64,000 nucleotides of DNA, taken from the NCBI RefSeq assembly GCF_900230285.1, contig NZ_OCNK01000002.1, positions 434,001 to 498,000 on the forward strand. Direction: 5' to 3'. A program made the position numbers and the translations under genes. The notes beneath the pieces were generated by a model. That model made no database searches. It saw only the letters and a program-made list of their open reading frames with translations, and was not told where the DNA came from. Shown here one piece after another: positions 17,258 to 27,343 of this stretch; the first letter of the stretch is position 1; the number at the start of each line of letters is the position of its first letter. The stretch is from Blastococcus haudaquaticus (GTDB lineage Bacteria > Actinomycetota > Actinomycetes > Mycobacteriales > Geodermatophilaceae).

Positions 17258-18085
17258 ATGGCGGGGCGAGGGACGGGGCCGGACTTCGTCGAGGCCCTCG
17301 CACGGGGGCTCGACGTCCTGACCTGCTTCGACGTCGACCACCGCGCCATGTCGCTCAGCGAGGTCGCCGCCGCCGCCGGCCTGGCCCGGCCGACGGCCCG
17401 CCGGCTGCTGCTGACGCTGGAGGAGCTGGGCTTTGTCCGGTCGTCGGGCGGCACGTTCGCGCTCACGCCGAGAGTGCTGTCCCTCGGGATGGCCTACGTC
17501 GGCTCCCTGGGGCTGTGGGACATCGCGCGGCCGCACCTCGAGGCGCTGGTGGCGGGCACCGGCGAGTCCTCGTCGATGGCACAGCTGGACGGCTCGGACA
17601 TCGTCTACGTGGCGCGCGTGGCGGTGCCCAAGATCATCGCGCTGCGGGTGGAGATCGGCACGCGGTTCCCCGCCGTCCAGACGTCGCAGGGCAAGGTGCT
17701 GCTGGCCGGCCTCTCCCCCGCCGAGCTGGAGGCGGCGCTCGCCGTCCCCAGCCGGGCCGGGCTGCCGCCCTCGATCGGGCGGTCGCCCGAGCAGTTCCGC
17801 CGGGAGCTGACCGAGATCCGGGCACGGGGGTGGGCGCTCGCGGACGAGGAGCTCGCCCCGGGCGTCCGGTCGATCGCGGTTCCCGTCCGGGACGGCGACG
17901 GCGTCGTGCGGGCAGCCATGAACGTGACCGTGCACGCGGCGGAGACGTCGCGCGAGCGGCTGGTCCAGGAGCACCTGCCGCGCCTGCTGCGGACCGCCGG
18001 GGACGTCAGCGCGGAATGGGCGCTCTGGCAGTCGCGCCCCCACGTCGAGATGGCCCGCCCCCTCGACGGCCGCGCCGGCGCCTGA
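17258..18085 (+). CDS. IclR-family transcriptional regulator
   Basis: Encodes 275 residues. A winged HTH (about 12-75, MSLSEVAAAAGLARPTARRLLLTLEELGFV) precedes the IclR effector domain (about 85-255). It most resembles the PcaR/PobR/CatR subgroup that controls aromatic degradation, including the ARPTARR recognition helix and the GVRSIAVPVRD motif. AGGAGGAGG precedes the ATG. Its position at the end of the amidohydrolase operon, with paired palindromes in the nearby divergent promoter region, suggests that it controls both operons in response to a pathway metabolite. Confidence 0.88.
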   Translation: MAGRGTGPDFVEALARGLDVLTCFDVDHRAMSLSEVAAAAGLARPTARRLLLTLEELGFVRSSGGTFALTPRVLSLGMAYVGSLGLWDIARPHLEALVAGTGESSSMAQLDGSDIVYVARVAVPKIIALRVEIGTRFPAVQTSQGKVLLAGLSPAELEAALAVPSRAGLPPSIGRSPEQFRRELTEIRARGWALADEELAPGVRSIAVPVRDGDGVVRAAMNVTVHAAETSRERLVQEHLPRLLRTAGDVSAEWALWQSRPHVEMARPLDGRAGA

Positions 18086-18088
18086 TCG

Positions 18089-18619
18089 TCAGGCCGGCGG
18101 GGACCAGTCGGAGCCGAGGTCCTTCTGGTACCAGGCGACGTCGTGCCAGCGACCCTGCTTCCACCCGACCCTCCGGTAGGTGCCGACGAGCTCGAAGCCG
18201 AGGGCCCGGTGCAGTCCTTCGCTGGCGTCGTTGGGGACCGTGATCCCGGCGAGCACCGTGCGGATGCCGCGGCCGGCGAGCCGCTCGAACAGCACGCCGT
18301 AGAGGGCGCGGCCCCCGCCGGACCGGCGCCGGTTCCCGTCGAGGTAGACGCTGACCGCCGCCGACCAGCGGTAGCCGGCGCGGCTCATGTACGGCCCGCC
18401 GTAGGCGTACCCGGTGACGGACCCGTCGTCGTCCTCGAGCACGAGCCAGGCGTGGTCCCGCTGGGCCGCGATGATGCGACGGCCCAGCTCGTCGGCATCC
18501 GGCGCCTCGAGCTCCAGCGAGATCGCGGAGTCCCGGACGTAGGGGGCGTAGATCTCGGCGCAGCGCCGGGCGTCGGCGGGGACGGCGTCGCGCACCGTGC
18601 CGGCTCGGGTCGTCGTCAC
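18089..18619 (-). CDS. GNAT acetyltransferase, phosphinothricin acetyltransferase-like
   Basis: Encodes 176 residues of the GNAT fold. The start VRDAVPADARRCAEIYAPYV, the YAYGGPYMSRAGYRWSAAVSVYLD strand pair and the acetyl-CoA loop RRRSGGGRALYGVL match the Pat/YwnH group, which acetylate glufosinate-like or methionine sulfoximine/sulfone substrates. The catalytic Glu region is present (ISLELEAPD). The GTG at 18619 begins the domain cleanly. A housekeeping detoxification role is more likely than herbicide resistance. Stop lies three bases from the convergent IclR stop. Confidence 0.78.
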   Translation of the reverse strand: MTTTRAGTVRDAVPADARRCAEIYAPYVRDSAISLELEAPDADELGRRIIAAQRDHAWLVLEDDDGSVTGYAYGGPYMSRAGYRWSAAVSVYLDGNRRRSGGGRALYGVLFERLAGRGIRTVLAGITVPNDASEGLHRALGFELVGTYRRVGWKQGRWHDVAWYQKDLGSDWSPPA

Positions 18620-18700
18620 CGCGCCATGATCGTCGATCCACAGCGGACGGACAGGGTCCTGCCAGCGTGCTCCCTGCCACAGGCGGCAGGCTCCAGAGGC

Positions 18701-19168
18701 ATGGACGAACGGACGCGCTCGGAACTGTTCGACCCGGCGAGCGCCCACCAGCTGGTGCTGGCCCGGCGCCCACCGATCGCCTCCGCGGTGCACTGCGTCG
18801 TCTCCGACGTCGTCTGGCACGAGGTGGTGAAGCTCCTGCGGTGGGCCGCCGCGGACACCGGTGGCGCGACCGGGCTGGAGTCCGGCCGGTGGTGGCGGCT
18901 GGCCGCCGCATGCGCCGACCTGCTGCGCCGCCTCCCCTCGCTCAGCGACGAACTGGACGAGGCGTGGAGCCCCGCGCCCGAGGTGACGGTCCCCGGACTC
19001 GACGGAGCGGCGCGGGTCGACCTCGCCGCCGGGCGGCTGCTCGCCCTGCTGCGGTCGTCCGACCCGGTCCCCCTGCAGTGGCTGGCCGCGGAGGTCGACG
19101 CCCTGGGGGCCGCGGCGATCAGCGCGCTCGCCGACCGCGACCCCTGGACCCTGCCGGAGCTGCCGTGA
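18701..19168 (+). CDS. Conserved hypothetical protein
   Basis: Encodes 155 residues, mostly helical, with Trp/Leu-rich stretches (VVWHEVVKLLRWAAADTG, SGRWWRLAAACADLLRRL) and no signal peptide or membrane helix. I recognise no family. Codon use follows its neighbours (strong third-position GC). The TGA overlaps the GTG start of the VanZ-like gene (GTGA), so the two are almost certainly translated together and may act together at the membrane. Confidence 0.6.
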   Translation: MDERTRSELFDPASAHQLVLARRPPIASAVHCVVSDVVWHEVVKLLRWAAADTGGATGLESGRWWRLAAACADLLRRLPSLSDELDEAWSPAPEVTVPGLDGAARVDLAAGRLLALLRSSDPVPLQWLAAEVDALGAAAISALADRDPWTLPELP

Positions 19169-19596
19169 GCCGCCCCCGCCCGGACGCCCGCCCGGACGCC
19201 CGCCTGGACGGCGGCCTGGCTCTCGCTGCCGCCGTCGTCGTGCTGGTGACCCTCCTCCCCGACGGCGGTGGGTGGACGTGGGGGGCGCCGCTGGCCGAGC
19301 TCCACTGGTACGCGACCGGCCTGGACTCCACCGCGACGATGCTGCAGCTCGTCGGCAACCTGCTCCTGCTGGCGCCGGCGGCCGTTCTCGCCGTCCTGCG
19401 CTGGCCGGCCCTGCGTGCTCCTGGCCGCCTGGTGCTCGCGTCCGGCGCGGCCGCCGGAGGCATCGAGCTCCTCCAGTGGCTGCTGCCGCTCGGCCGCGTG
19501 GTGTCACCGCTGGACGCCCTCCTCAACACCGTGGGAGCCGTCGTCGCCGGTGGGATCGTGCTGCTGCTGCGGGCTCCCGCGCCGTCGGCTGCCTAG
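19165..19596 (+). CDS. VanZ-like membrane protein
   Basis: Encodes 143 residues with about four membrane helices. The diagnostic VanZ pattern is visible: a Asn in the second helix (LQLVGNLLLLAPAA), a Glu followed by a Q/W stretch (GGIELLQWLLPLGRVVSPLDALLNTVGA). VanZ proteins give low-level teicoplanin resistance in enterococci, but most actinobacterial copies are of unknown role. The N-terminus holds a small repeat RPDARPDARLD. Start GTG 19165 overlaps the previous stop. The stop overlaps that of the convergent protease gene. Confidence 0.75.
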   Translation: MSRPRPDARPDARLDGGLALAAAVVVLVTLLPDGGGWTWGAPLAELHWYATGLDSTATMLQLVGNLLLLAPAAVLAVLRWPALRAPGRLVLASGAAAGGIELLQWLLPLGRVVSPLDALLNTVGAVVAGGIVLLLRAPAPSAA

Positions 19597-21599
19597 AGGG
19601 TCTCGGTGCGGGCCGCGACGAGCACGCCGGCGGCGAACCCCTGCACCTGGACGACGCCGGCGCCGGCCCCATCGGGAACGGCGAACGACGTGGTGCCGTC
19701 CGCGACGTCGCGGCTCCCCCGGGGCCGGCCGTCCACGTACACGTCCACCCGGTCGATCCCGGCGAGCGTCAGCTGCAGGTCGAGCGTCCCGTCGTCCTGG
19801 GTCGCGGTCACCAGGCCCAGGCGGCGCAGCGGGCGCCCGGCCAGCAGCGCGCCCGCCGCGTCGAGGAGGTCGGCGTTGCCGTGCAGCACGTCCCGCCGGG
19901 TCATCTCGTGGCGCACGTCGGGGCGCACCCCGAGGTCCTCCACGGGCGTGCCGGCGAGCGCCCCGACGCGCAGGGTGCGGCGGATGGACACCCGCATGTC
20001 GGCCTGCTTGGGCAGGGGCACGTAGGGCGACCCGGGGTCGGCGGGCACGTCGCGGAGCGCCTTGAGCAGGCCGTGGGTCCAGACGTTGGCCCCGCCGGCC
20101 CCGGTGTTGTCGTCGACGCCCAGGACCGGTCCGATCGCGTGGTCCTGGAACCCCGCCGCGAAGATGTCGGTCGCGGAGTAGCAGCGCGCATCGGTGACCA
20201 GGACGACCGGCCCGAAGTAGCGCTGCCCGACGCGGTTGGCGCCGTCCTCGGGGGTGATCGGGAAGGCCGAGGAGTAGATGGCCCCGGTCTCCACGGACTG
20301 GTCCAGCGAGGGGAACCACGGGCCGAGGTCGATCTGGTCGGTCGGGTTGTCCTCGTGCCGGCGGCAGATCTCCAGGTTCAGCGGCGTGCAGACGAACTGC
20401 ACCGGCTCGGGCGTGATCCGGCGCGGGGTGAGGGTCTGCAGGGTGAACTCGCTGGCGAGGATGTGGCCGCCCCCGTTGCCCCGGACGTCGAGGATCAGCC
20501 CGTCCTGAGGGAGGAGCTCCACCAGGCGGACGAACTCGGCCACGAAGGCTGCCGGGTCGGGCACGTTGAAGGTGAAGACGCGCAGGTGGGCGAACGTGCC
20601 GGCGGCGGTCGCGACGCTGCGCGCGCGGAACACCAGCGGCATCGTCGACGGCACCTCGCCGCCGACCTCGGCCGGCTCGGTCGAGAGCTCGACAGCGGCG
20701 TCCCCGAGGGCCTGCTGCTCGACGGCACGCGGGGCGTACAGGAGCGCCCGGGCCCGCCCGGTCTCGTCGGCGTGCAGGTCCAGGCCCATCGACGCGGCAG
20801 CGGTGGTGAGCACCTCGGCGTCGGCCATCGCCGGCGCGTTGGGCGCCACCAGCCACGGCTCCCGCAGCTCGCGCCGCACACCCTGCGCGTCGAGGTAGCT
20901 GACGGTCACCCACTCCTCGTCCGGCGGCAGGTGCAGACGCAGCGACCGCACGGTCAGGGAGTCGACGCCGCGCACGAGGCGGGCGGCCGCGTTGCTGCCC
21001 GCGAATCGATCGGCGTTCACGGCGACCGCCCGGTCGACCGGCATGCCGTTCCAGTGGGTGATCTCGACGCCCACGCCGAAGGTGGGGGCGGACAGTCCCT
21101 GCGCGAGCCGGGTGACGACGTAGCTCGTCCGGCCACCGTCGGTGCAGCGCTCCACCTGGAACGGCAGGTAGGCGATCATGCCCGCGAACGGCTGCGGCAG
21201 CAGGTAGTTGGTGTGCAGGTCGCGCACCGAGTGGAAGATCGCCGACATCTCCGTGTGGAACGTCCGCTCGGGATCCATGGTGGCGTCGGTCTGGCGCAGC
21301 AGCCGGGCCCGCAGCAGGCGGAGGCGCTGCACCGGGTTCACCGCGTGCATCGCCGACTTCAGCGGCAGGTGCACGTAGTTGCCCTCGAGCATCAGCAGCG
21401 CCTGACCCACGATCACCATCCGCTCGGCATGGGTCAGCGTCCCGGCGGTGCGGAGGAAGTCGTGCAGCGGGACCGAGCCGGGAATCGCCGCGTCCCCGGC
21501 CCCGAAGGCGACCGTGAGCTCGGCGGGGAGGAGGTCGTCGGTCCGGCCCTCCACGGCCCGGCGGGGGGCGGGCATCTCGACGTAGGTGGCCAGCGTCAT
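19593..21599 (-). CDS. S41-family (tail-specific protease-like) serine peptidase
   Basis: Encodes 668 residues without a signal peptide. The first 100 residues are helical, the centre holds a PDZ-like and beta-rich part, and residues 330-500 carry the S41 core: VFTFNVPD, LILDVRGNGGGHI (368-380) and the nucleophile region ARCYSATDIFAAG with Ser475. A C-terminal beta-sandwich (600-668) may bind substrate. Unlike CtpA it looks cytoplasmic or exported by an unseen route. It stands alone between convergent VanZ and the UbiB-like gene. Substrate unknown. Confidence 0.72.
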   Translation of the reverse strand: MTLATYVEMPAPRRAVEGRTDDLLPAELTVAFGAGDAAIPGSVPLHDFLRTAGTLTHAERMVIVGQALLMLEGNYVHLPLKSAMHAVNPVQRLRLLRARLLRQTDATMDPERTFHTEMSAIFHSVRDLHTNYLLPQPFAGMIAYLPFQVERCTDGGRTSYVVTRLAQGLSAPTFGVGVEITHWNGMPVDRAVAVNADRFAGSNAAARLVRGVDSLTVRSLRLHLPPDEEWVTVSYLDAQGVRRELREPWLVAPNAPAMADAEVLTTAAASMGLDLHADETGRARALLYAPRAVEQQALGDAAVELSTEPAEVGGEVPSTMPLVFRARSVATAAGTFAHLRVFTFNVPDPAAFVAEFVRLVELLPQDGLILDVRGNGGGHILASEFTLQTLTPRRITPEPVQFVCTPLNLEICRRHEDNPTDQIDLGPWFPSLDQSVETGAIYSSAFPITPEDGANRVGQRYFGPVVLVTDARCYSATDIFAAGFQDHAIGPVLGVDDNTGAGGANVWTHGLLKALRDVPADPGSPYVPLPKQADMRVSIRRTLRVGALAGTPVEDLGVRPDVRHEMTRRDVLHGNADLLDAAGALLAGRPLRRLGLVTATQDDGTLDLQLTLAGIDRVDVYVDGRPRGSRDVADGTTSFAVPDGAGAGVVQVQGFAAGVLVAARTETL

Positions 21600-21693
21600 G
21601 GGTTCGCCTCGATCGTGCGCTGCGGCGGGGCAGCTGTTCCCCGAGACCGGGCGGCCTCGGGCACAGGGTCACCGGGCGGGCGTCACGGGAGCG

Positions 21694-23670
21694 TCACCGC
21701 TGCTCCTGCCGGAAGACCGAGACCAGCACCCGCAGCACCAGCACGACCGACACGATCAGCAGGGCGTAGCCGAGGACCGGGAAGAGCCGGACCGACTCCG
21801 TCACCAGCGGGCCGTCCCGCGTGTCCAGCAGCAGGACCGCCATCACCCCGGCCGTCGCTCCGATCACGGTCAGCAGGACCTGGTGCACGAGACCCGTGAT
21901 CCACCGCCGGTCCCGGCTGTCGGCGAACAGCCGGACGTTGACGCCCAGCCGCCCGTGCTCGACGGCGTCGGCCACCCGGTCGAGCCGGCGCGGCAGTCTG
22001 CGCAGGATCGGCAGCAGCGCCACGACCTCCTCCTCCGCCGTCGCGCGCAGGCGCTCGGGCGTGAGGGCGGAGGCCAACCGGCTGCGCGCGGTCTCCCGGG
22101 CGGCCCCCACCAGGTCGAAACCCGGATCGAGCAGGGCCAGCGTGCCCTCGAGCGTCGCGAAGGTCCGGAACAGGGCGGCCACCTGGGGAGGGACGGCGAG
22201 CCGGTGCTCGGTGACCAGACGGAACAGCGCCGCGAAGACCTCGGCGCCCATCGTCGCCCCCGGCGCGGCGTAGCGGACGATCAGCGCGCCGAGGGCCCGT
22301 TCCAGGGCGCGCTCGTCGATCTCCTCGGGGCGGTCGACCAGCTCGAGCAACGCGTCGCCGGCGGCCACCGAGTCCTGCGTGCCGACCGCTCCCAGCAGGC
22401 GCGCGAAGGCCAGCCTCGTGGTGGCGTCGATCCGGCCGACCGAGCCCAGGTCGAGCAGACCCAGGGTGCCGTCCTCCAGCAGCAGCACGTTGCCCGGGTG
22501 CAGGTCGACGTGGAACAGGCCGTGCTGGAGCACCTGGTCGAAGACGGTGGTCAGCAGGGCGTCGGCCAGTGCGCGGCGCCGGTCGGGCCCCAGGGCGGTC
22601 AGCCCCGGTCCCGCGGCGCCGAGCGGCGTCCCGGTGAGCCGCTGCATGACCAGGACCCGGCGGGTGGTGAGGTCCTGGTGCGGCGCGGGCACCCGGACCC
22701 CGCGCTCGGGTGACGTTGCGAGGGCCGCCGCCATGGCGCGCAGGTTGTCCCGCTCCGTCGTGAAGTCGAGCTCCTCCCGCAGGGACTCGGCAAAACCCGC
22801 GGCCAGGGTGGAGAGGCCCATGGACCGCCCCCACCCGGTGCGCTCCTCCAGCATGCGCGCGAGGTGCCGCAGGATGTCGAGGTCCCGTTCCACCACGGCC
22901 TCGATGCCCGGGCGCTGCACCTTGACGACGACGTCCGTGCCGTCCTCCAGCCGCGCCGCGTGCACCTGGGCCACCGACGCCGCGGCCAGCGGGGTCTCCT
23001 CGACCCACGCGAGGACGTCGTCGAGGGGCCGGCCGAACTCCGCCGTGAGGACCGCCCGGATCTGCGGCCACGGCACCGGCGCCGCCTGGTCCTGCAGCCG
23101 GCTGAGCTCCTCGGCGAACTCGGCGGCCACCAGGTCCCGTCGGGTGGACAGCTGCTGGCCGAGCTTGACGAAGGTGACCCCGCCGTCGTCCAACGCCCTG
23201 CGCAGCGACCGTGCGAGGTCGCGCCGGGACGAGGACGAGGCCACCCCCAGGTGCCGGCGTCCGCGCAGGAACCGGCCCAGGCCGTGGCGCAGGGCGATCC
23301 GCAGCACCTGCGTGTACCGACGGGTGCGGACCGCCCGTGCGCGCGAGCCCCGCCACAGCTCGATCGGACCGGGCAGGGACCCGTCGGGCACGACGACCTC
23401 GGCGATCACGAGGACCACCATGGCCAGCAGGCTGGCACACGCGATCGTGAGCAGGAGGTAGAGGACGGCCGTCGTCGTGTCGGTCTCCTCCGGCGACGGG
23501 ACCAACCTCTTCAGCAGCGGACCGACGACGAGGAGCGCCAGCACCGCCGCGAGCAGCGTGCGCACCGGTCCGGGACGCACCCCGAGGAGACGCCGGATGA
23601 CGGCGGCGAAGAGCAGCACCGTGAGCACGGTGGCGACGGCCAGCAGGACGACGTCCAGCACGGGACCCAC
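21694..23670 (-). CDS. ABC1/AarF/UbiB-family atypical kinase, membrane-anchored
   Basis: Encodes 658 residues. Two or three N-terminal membrane helices (about 5-25, 38-52, 68-95) come first, then the UbiB kinase-like domain with its hallmarks: KLGQ (169-172), the Ala-rich nucleotide loop AAASVAQVH (229-237) replacing the Gly loop, Lys250, the catalytic HVDLHPGN (387-394) and LDLG (406-409). Two more membrane helices close the protein (about 600-650). UbiB proteins support quinone lipid synthesis or lipid handling through ATPase activity; here menaquinone is the likely link. GTG start. No operon partner. Confidence 0.82.
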   Translation of the reverse strand: MGPVLDVVLLAVATVLTVLLFAAVIRRLLGVRPGPVRTLLAAVLALLVVGPLLKRLVPSPEETDTTTAVLYLLLTIACASLLAMVVLVIAEVVVPDGSLPGPIELWRGSRARAVRTRRYTQVLRIALRHGLGRFLRGRRHLGVASSSSRRDLARSLRRALDDGGVTFVKLGQQLSTRRDLVAAEFAEELSRLQDQAAPVPWPQIRAVLTAEFGRPLDDVLAWVEETPLAAASVAQVHAARLEDGTDVVVKVQRPGIEAVVERDLDILRHLARMLEERTGWGRSMGLSTLAAGFAESLREELDFTTERDNLRAMAAALATSPERGVRVPAPHQDLTTRRVLVMQRLTGTPLGAAGPGLTALGPDRRRALADALLTTVFDQVLQHGLFHVDLHPGNVLLLEDGTLGLLDLGSVGRIDATTRLAFARLLGAVGTQDSVAAGDALLELVDRPEEIDERALERALGALIVRYAAPGATMGAEVFAALFRLVTEHRLAVPPQVAALFRTFATLEGTLALLDPGFDLVGAARETARSRLASALTPERLRATAEEEVVALLPILRRLPRRLDRVADAVEHGRLGVNVRLFADSRDRRWITGLVHQVLLTVIGATAGVMAVLLLDTRDGPLVTESVRLFPVLGYALLIVSVVLVLRVLVSVFRQEQR

Positions 23671-23797
23671 GGCGCTCAGCCCTCTCCCCGCTGCTGCACG
23701 CGGGCGAGGCTAGGACCTCCGCCGTCCGTAGTCACGGGAGATCGGCTGTCGGCCGGGCGACGGAACGCCCGCCGTCCGGCGCGCGGGCGGGACTGTC

Positions 23798-23809
23798 TAC
23801 CGTTTCCCC

Positions 23810-23812
<3 letters not shown>
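23798..23812 (+). promoter_or_regulatory. Probable leaderless promoter of pdxY
   Basis: TACCGT at 23798-23803 fits a -10 box and is followed by six bases and then GTG at 23810, so transcription would begin at the start codon. No ribosome site is present upstream. The -35 region is weak. Confidence 0.4.
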
Positions 23813-24661
<849 letters not shown>

Positions 24662-24678
24662 GCCGCCACAGGGCCGAC

Positions 24679-24744
24679 TACCCTCGAAGCGTGTCCCCCG
24701 CTGCGTTCCGTCGGTCCCGTGCTGCCCTGACGGTGCTCCGATGA
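24679..24744 (+). promoter_or_regulatory. Leaderless promoter and 17-codon upstream ORF coupled to prfC
   Basis: TACCCT at 24679-24684 is a -10-like box; six bases later a GTG (24691) opens a reading frame of 17 sense codons ending in TGA at 24742-24744. That TGA overlaps the ATG of prfC (24741-24743) as ATGA. The small ORF could be a leader peptide whose termination feeds ribosomes onto prfC. Confidence 0.4.
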
Positions 24745-26357
24745 GCGCCGTCGACCAGCAGGTGGTCCCCCGGGCAACCGCCAAGGAGGTCGTGGACCAG
24801 GCGGCCCGCCGGCGCACCTTCGCCGTCATCAGTCACCCCGACGCCGGAAAGTCCACGCTCACCGAGGCCCTGGCCCTGCACGCCCGCGTCATCGGGCAGG
24901 CGGGCGCCGTGCACGGCAAGGCCGGCCGCCGCGGCACGGTGTCGGACTGGATGGACATGGAGAAGGCCCGCGGCATCTCCATCACGTCCGCGGCCCTGCA
25001 GTTCGAGTACCACGACGCGGTGATCAACCTGCTCGACACCCCGGGTCACTCGGACTTCTCCGAGGACACCTACCGGGTACTCACCGCCGTCGACGCCGCG
25101 GTGATGCTCATCGACGCCGCCAAGGGCCTCGAGGCGCAGACGATGAAGCTGTTCGCGGTCTGCCGGCACCGCGGCATCCCGGTGCTCACCGTCGTCAACA
25201 AGTGGGACCGGCCGGGCAAGGACGCGCTCGAGCTGATGGACGAGATCAGCGAGCGGACCGGCCTCACCCCGACGCCGCTGACCTGGCCGGTGGGCATCGC
25301 CGGCGACTTCCGCGGGGTGCTCGACCGCGCCGACGGCACCTACCGCCGGTTCACCCGCACCGCCGGCGGCGCGACGATCGCCCCCGAGGAGACGCTGTCG
25401 GCCGAGGCCGCACAGGCCCGCGAGGGCGACGCGTGGCAGCAGGCCGTCGAGGAGGTCGAGCTGCTCGAGGCGAGCGGCCAGGACCACGAGCAGTCGCTGT
25501 TCCTGGAGGGCGTGACCACGCCGGTCCTCTTCGCCTCGGCCGTCTCGAACTTCGGCGTCGGCGCGCTGCTGGACACCCTGGTCGGCAAGGCTCCCGCCCC
25601 GTCGGGCGTGCCCACGGCCGACGGTGACCGGCGGGAGCTCACCGACCCGTTCAGCGCGTTCGTCTTCAAGGTGCAGGCCGGCATGGACACCGCGCACCGC
25701 GACCGGCTGGCCTTCATCCGCATCTGCTCCGGCGTCTTCGAGCGCGGGATGGTGGTCACCCACGCCCGCACCGGCCGCCCGTTCGCCACCAAGTACGCGC
25801 AGCACGTGTTCGGCCGCGAGCGGGAGAGCATCGACGTCGCCTACCCCGGTGACGTCGTCGGCCTGGTCAACGCCGCCGCGCTCGGCGTCGGCGACACCCT
25901 GTACGCCGACCGGCCGGTGACCTTCCCGCCGCTGACCACCTTCGCGCCCGAGCACTTCGCGGTCTGCCGCGGCCGTGACACCGGCAAGCACAAGCAGTTC
26001 CGCAAGGGCATCGAGCAGCTGGACTCCGAGGGCGTCGTCCAGGTGCTGCGCTCGGACCGCCGCGGCGACCAGGCGCCGGTGCTGGCCGTCGTCGGGCCCA
26101 TGCAGTTCGAGGTGGCCACCCACCGCATGGAGCACGAGTTCGGGGCCGCGGTCGACCTCGACCGGCTGCCCTACAGCATCGCGTTGCGCACGGACGAGGC
26201 CTCGGCCCCCGTGGTGTCGACGGCACGCAACGCCGAGGTGCTGCAGCGCACCAACGGCGAGTACGTCGCGGTGTTCGGCGACAAGTGGGGCCTGCGGGTG
26301 TTCAAGGAGAAGCACCCCGACCTGCTGCTCGAGTCGCTGGTCGCCGCCGAGCTCTGA
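24741..26357 (+). CDS. prfC: Peptide chain release factor 3 (RF3)
   Basis: Encodes 538 residues, a translational GTPase that removes RF1/RF2 from the ribosome after peptide release. The G1 loop HPDAGKST (32-39), the switch region GISITSAALQFEY, G3 DTPGHSDFSEDTYR and G4 NKWDRPGKD are intact. The FGVGALLDTLV and CRGRDTGKHKQFRKGIEQLDSEGVVQVLR stretches are specific for RF3 and separate it from EF-G. Length is normal. No Shine-Dalgarno sequence is evident; the ATG overlaps the TGA of an upstream mini-ORF, so coupled translation is likely. Confidence 0.93.
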   Translation: MSAVDQQVVPRATAKEVVDQAARRRTFAVISHPDAGKSTLTEALALHARVIGQAGAVHGKAGRRGTVSDWMDMEKARGISITSAALQFEYHDAVINLLDTPGHSDFSEDTYRVLTAVDAAVMLIDAAKGLEAQTMKLFAVCRHRGIPVLTVVNKWDRPGKDALELMDEISERTGLTPTPLTWPVGIAGDFRGVLDRADGTYRRFTRTAGGATIAPEETLSAEAAQAREGDAWQQAVEEVELLEASGQDHEQSLFLEGVTTPVLFASAVSNFGVGALLDTLVGKAPAPSGVPTADGDRRELTDPFSAFVFKVQAGMDTAHRDRLAFIRICSGVFERGMVVTHARTGRPFATKYAQHVFGRERESIDVAYPGDVVGLVNAAALGVGDTLYADRPVTFPPLTTFAPEHFAVCRGRDTGKHKQFRKGIEQLDSEGVVQVLRSDRRGDQAPVLAVVGPMQFEVATHRMEHEFGAAVDLDRLPYSIALRTDEASAPVVSTARNAEVLQRTNGEYVAVFGDKWGLRVFKEKHPDLLLESLVAAEL

Positions 26358-26358
26358 G

Positions 26359-27228
26359 CTACCGCGGGCCCGGCACCGTCTCCCGCCTCTTGGTGGCGGT
26401 CAGCAACAGGTACTCCCAGTCGAGCACCGTGGAGCCGGACCCCTGGTCGTGGCGCCGGACGAGGTCGAGCAGGTCCGCGTCCAGGGCCGCGGCCCGATCG
26501 GGGTCGTCGGCCAGGGACCTGAAGACCGCGATCATCGGTCCGTACTTCGCCTTGAAGTAGTCCCGGGGCTCCTCGAGCCGGTCGAACATGTCGACCCTGA
26601 GCAGCCGCCGCTCGGCCGTCACATCGGTGACGCGGTCGCGCAGGAGCTCGCGGACGTGCTCCTCGCTGCCCCACTTCGGCGGCGGGGAGGCGCCGGGCGG
26701 GGGCGGCGGCGCGTAGGGCTTCATGGTGGCGAAGAGCTGGCCGATGAAGCCCTCCGGCGTCCAGCTGATGATCCCGATGCGGCCGCCAGGCTTGCAGACC
26801 CGGACCAGCTCGTCGGCGGCCGCCTGGTGGTGCGGCGCGAACATGACGCCGATGGCGGAGACCACCACGTCGAACTCGCCGTCGGCGAACGGCAGCGCCT
26901 CGGCGTCGGCCTCGCGCCACTCCAGCTCGACGCCCTCCGCGGCCGCCCGGGCCCGCCCGGCGTCGAAGAGCTCCGGCGTCAGGTCGCTGGCCACGACGCT
27001 CGCACCCGTCCGCGCGGCGGGGATCGCGACGTTCCCCGAGCCGGCGGCGATGTCGAGCACGCGGTCGCCACGGGTGACGCCGACCGCCTGCACCAGGGTC
27101 TCGCCGAGCTCGGGCAGCAGGTCGGCGGCCAGGCCGGGGTAGTCGCCCGAGGCCCACATCGCCCGGTGCTTGGCCTTGAGGGCGCGGTCGGCGTCGGCGG
27201 CGGTGCCGGTGGAGGTCGGGGAACTCAT
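26359..27228 (-). CDS. Class I SAM-dependent methyltransferase (UbiE-like)
   Basis: Encodes 289 residues. Motif I VLDIAAGSGNVAIPAA (about 63-78), the acidic VASDLTPELFDAGR and the post-motif FDVVVSAIGVMFAPHHQAAADELVRVCKPGGRIG are typical of small-molecule or lipid methyltransferases. A Pro-rich loop APPPPPGASPPPKWG near 180 is unusual and probably flexible. Substrate cannot be predicted. ATG 27228 has a GGAT spacer only; upstream sequence is non-coding. It ends two bases from the convergent prfC stop. Confidence 0.75.
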   Translation of the reverse strand: MSSPTSTGTAADADRALKAKHRAMWASGDYPGLAADLLPELGETLVQAVGVTRGDRVLDIAAGSGNVAIPAARTGASVVASDLTPELFDAGRARAAAEGVELEWREADAEALPFADGEFDVVVSAIGVMFAPHHQAAADELVRVCKPGGRIGIISWTPEGFIGQLFATMKPYAPPPPPGASPPPKWGSEEHVRELLRDRVTDVTAERRLLRVDMFDRLEEPRDYFKAKYGPMIAVFRSLADDPDRAAALDADLLDLVRRHDQGSGSTVLDWEYLLLTATKRRETVPGPR

Positions 27229-27343
27229 GGCGGAGCATCCTTCGGTCGGCGGACCGGCGCCCCCGAACCACCGGCGGCTGTCATCGGCAGCCGTCGTCAG
27301 GCTGGCCTCGCGCCGCGTCGGTGGACAGTGCCGAAGGACCCCG

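Noticed and set aside
18089-18619. GNAT as a phosphinothricin resistance gene
   Set aside because: The family match is general; resistance cannot be inferred and a housekeeping role is as likely.
19165-19596. VanZ-like gene as glycopeptide resistance
   Set aside because: No vanHAX or other resistance genes nearby; VanZ-like proteins are common in actinobacteria.
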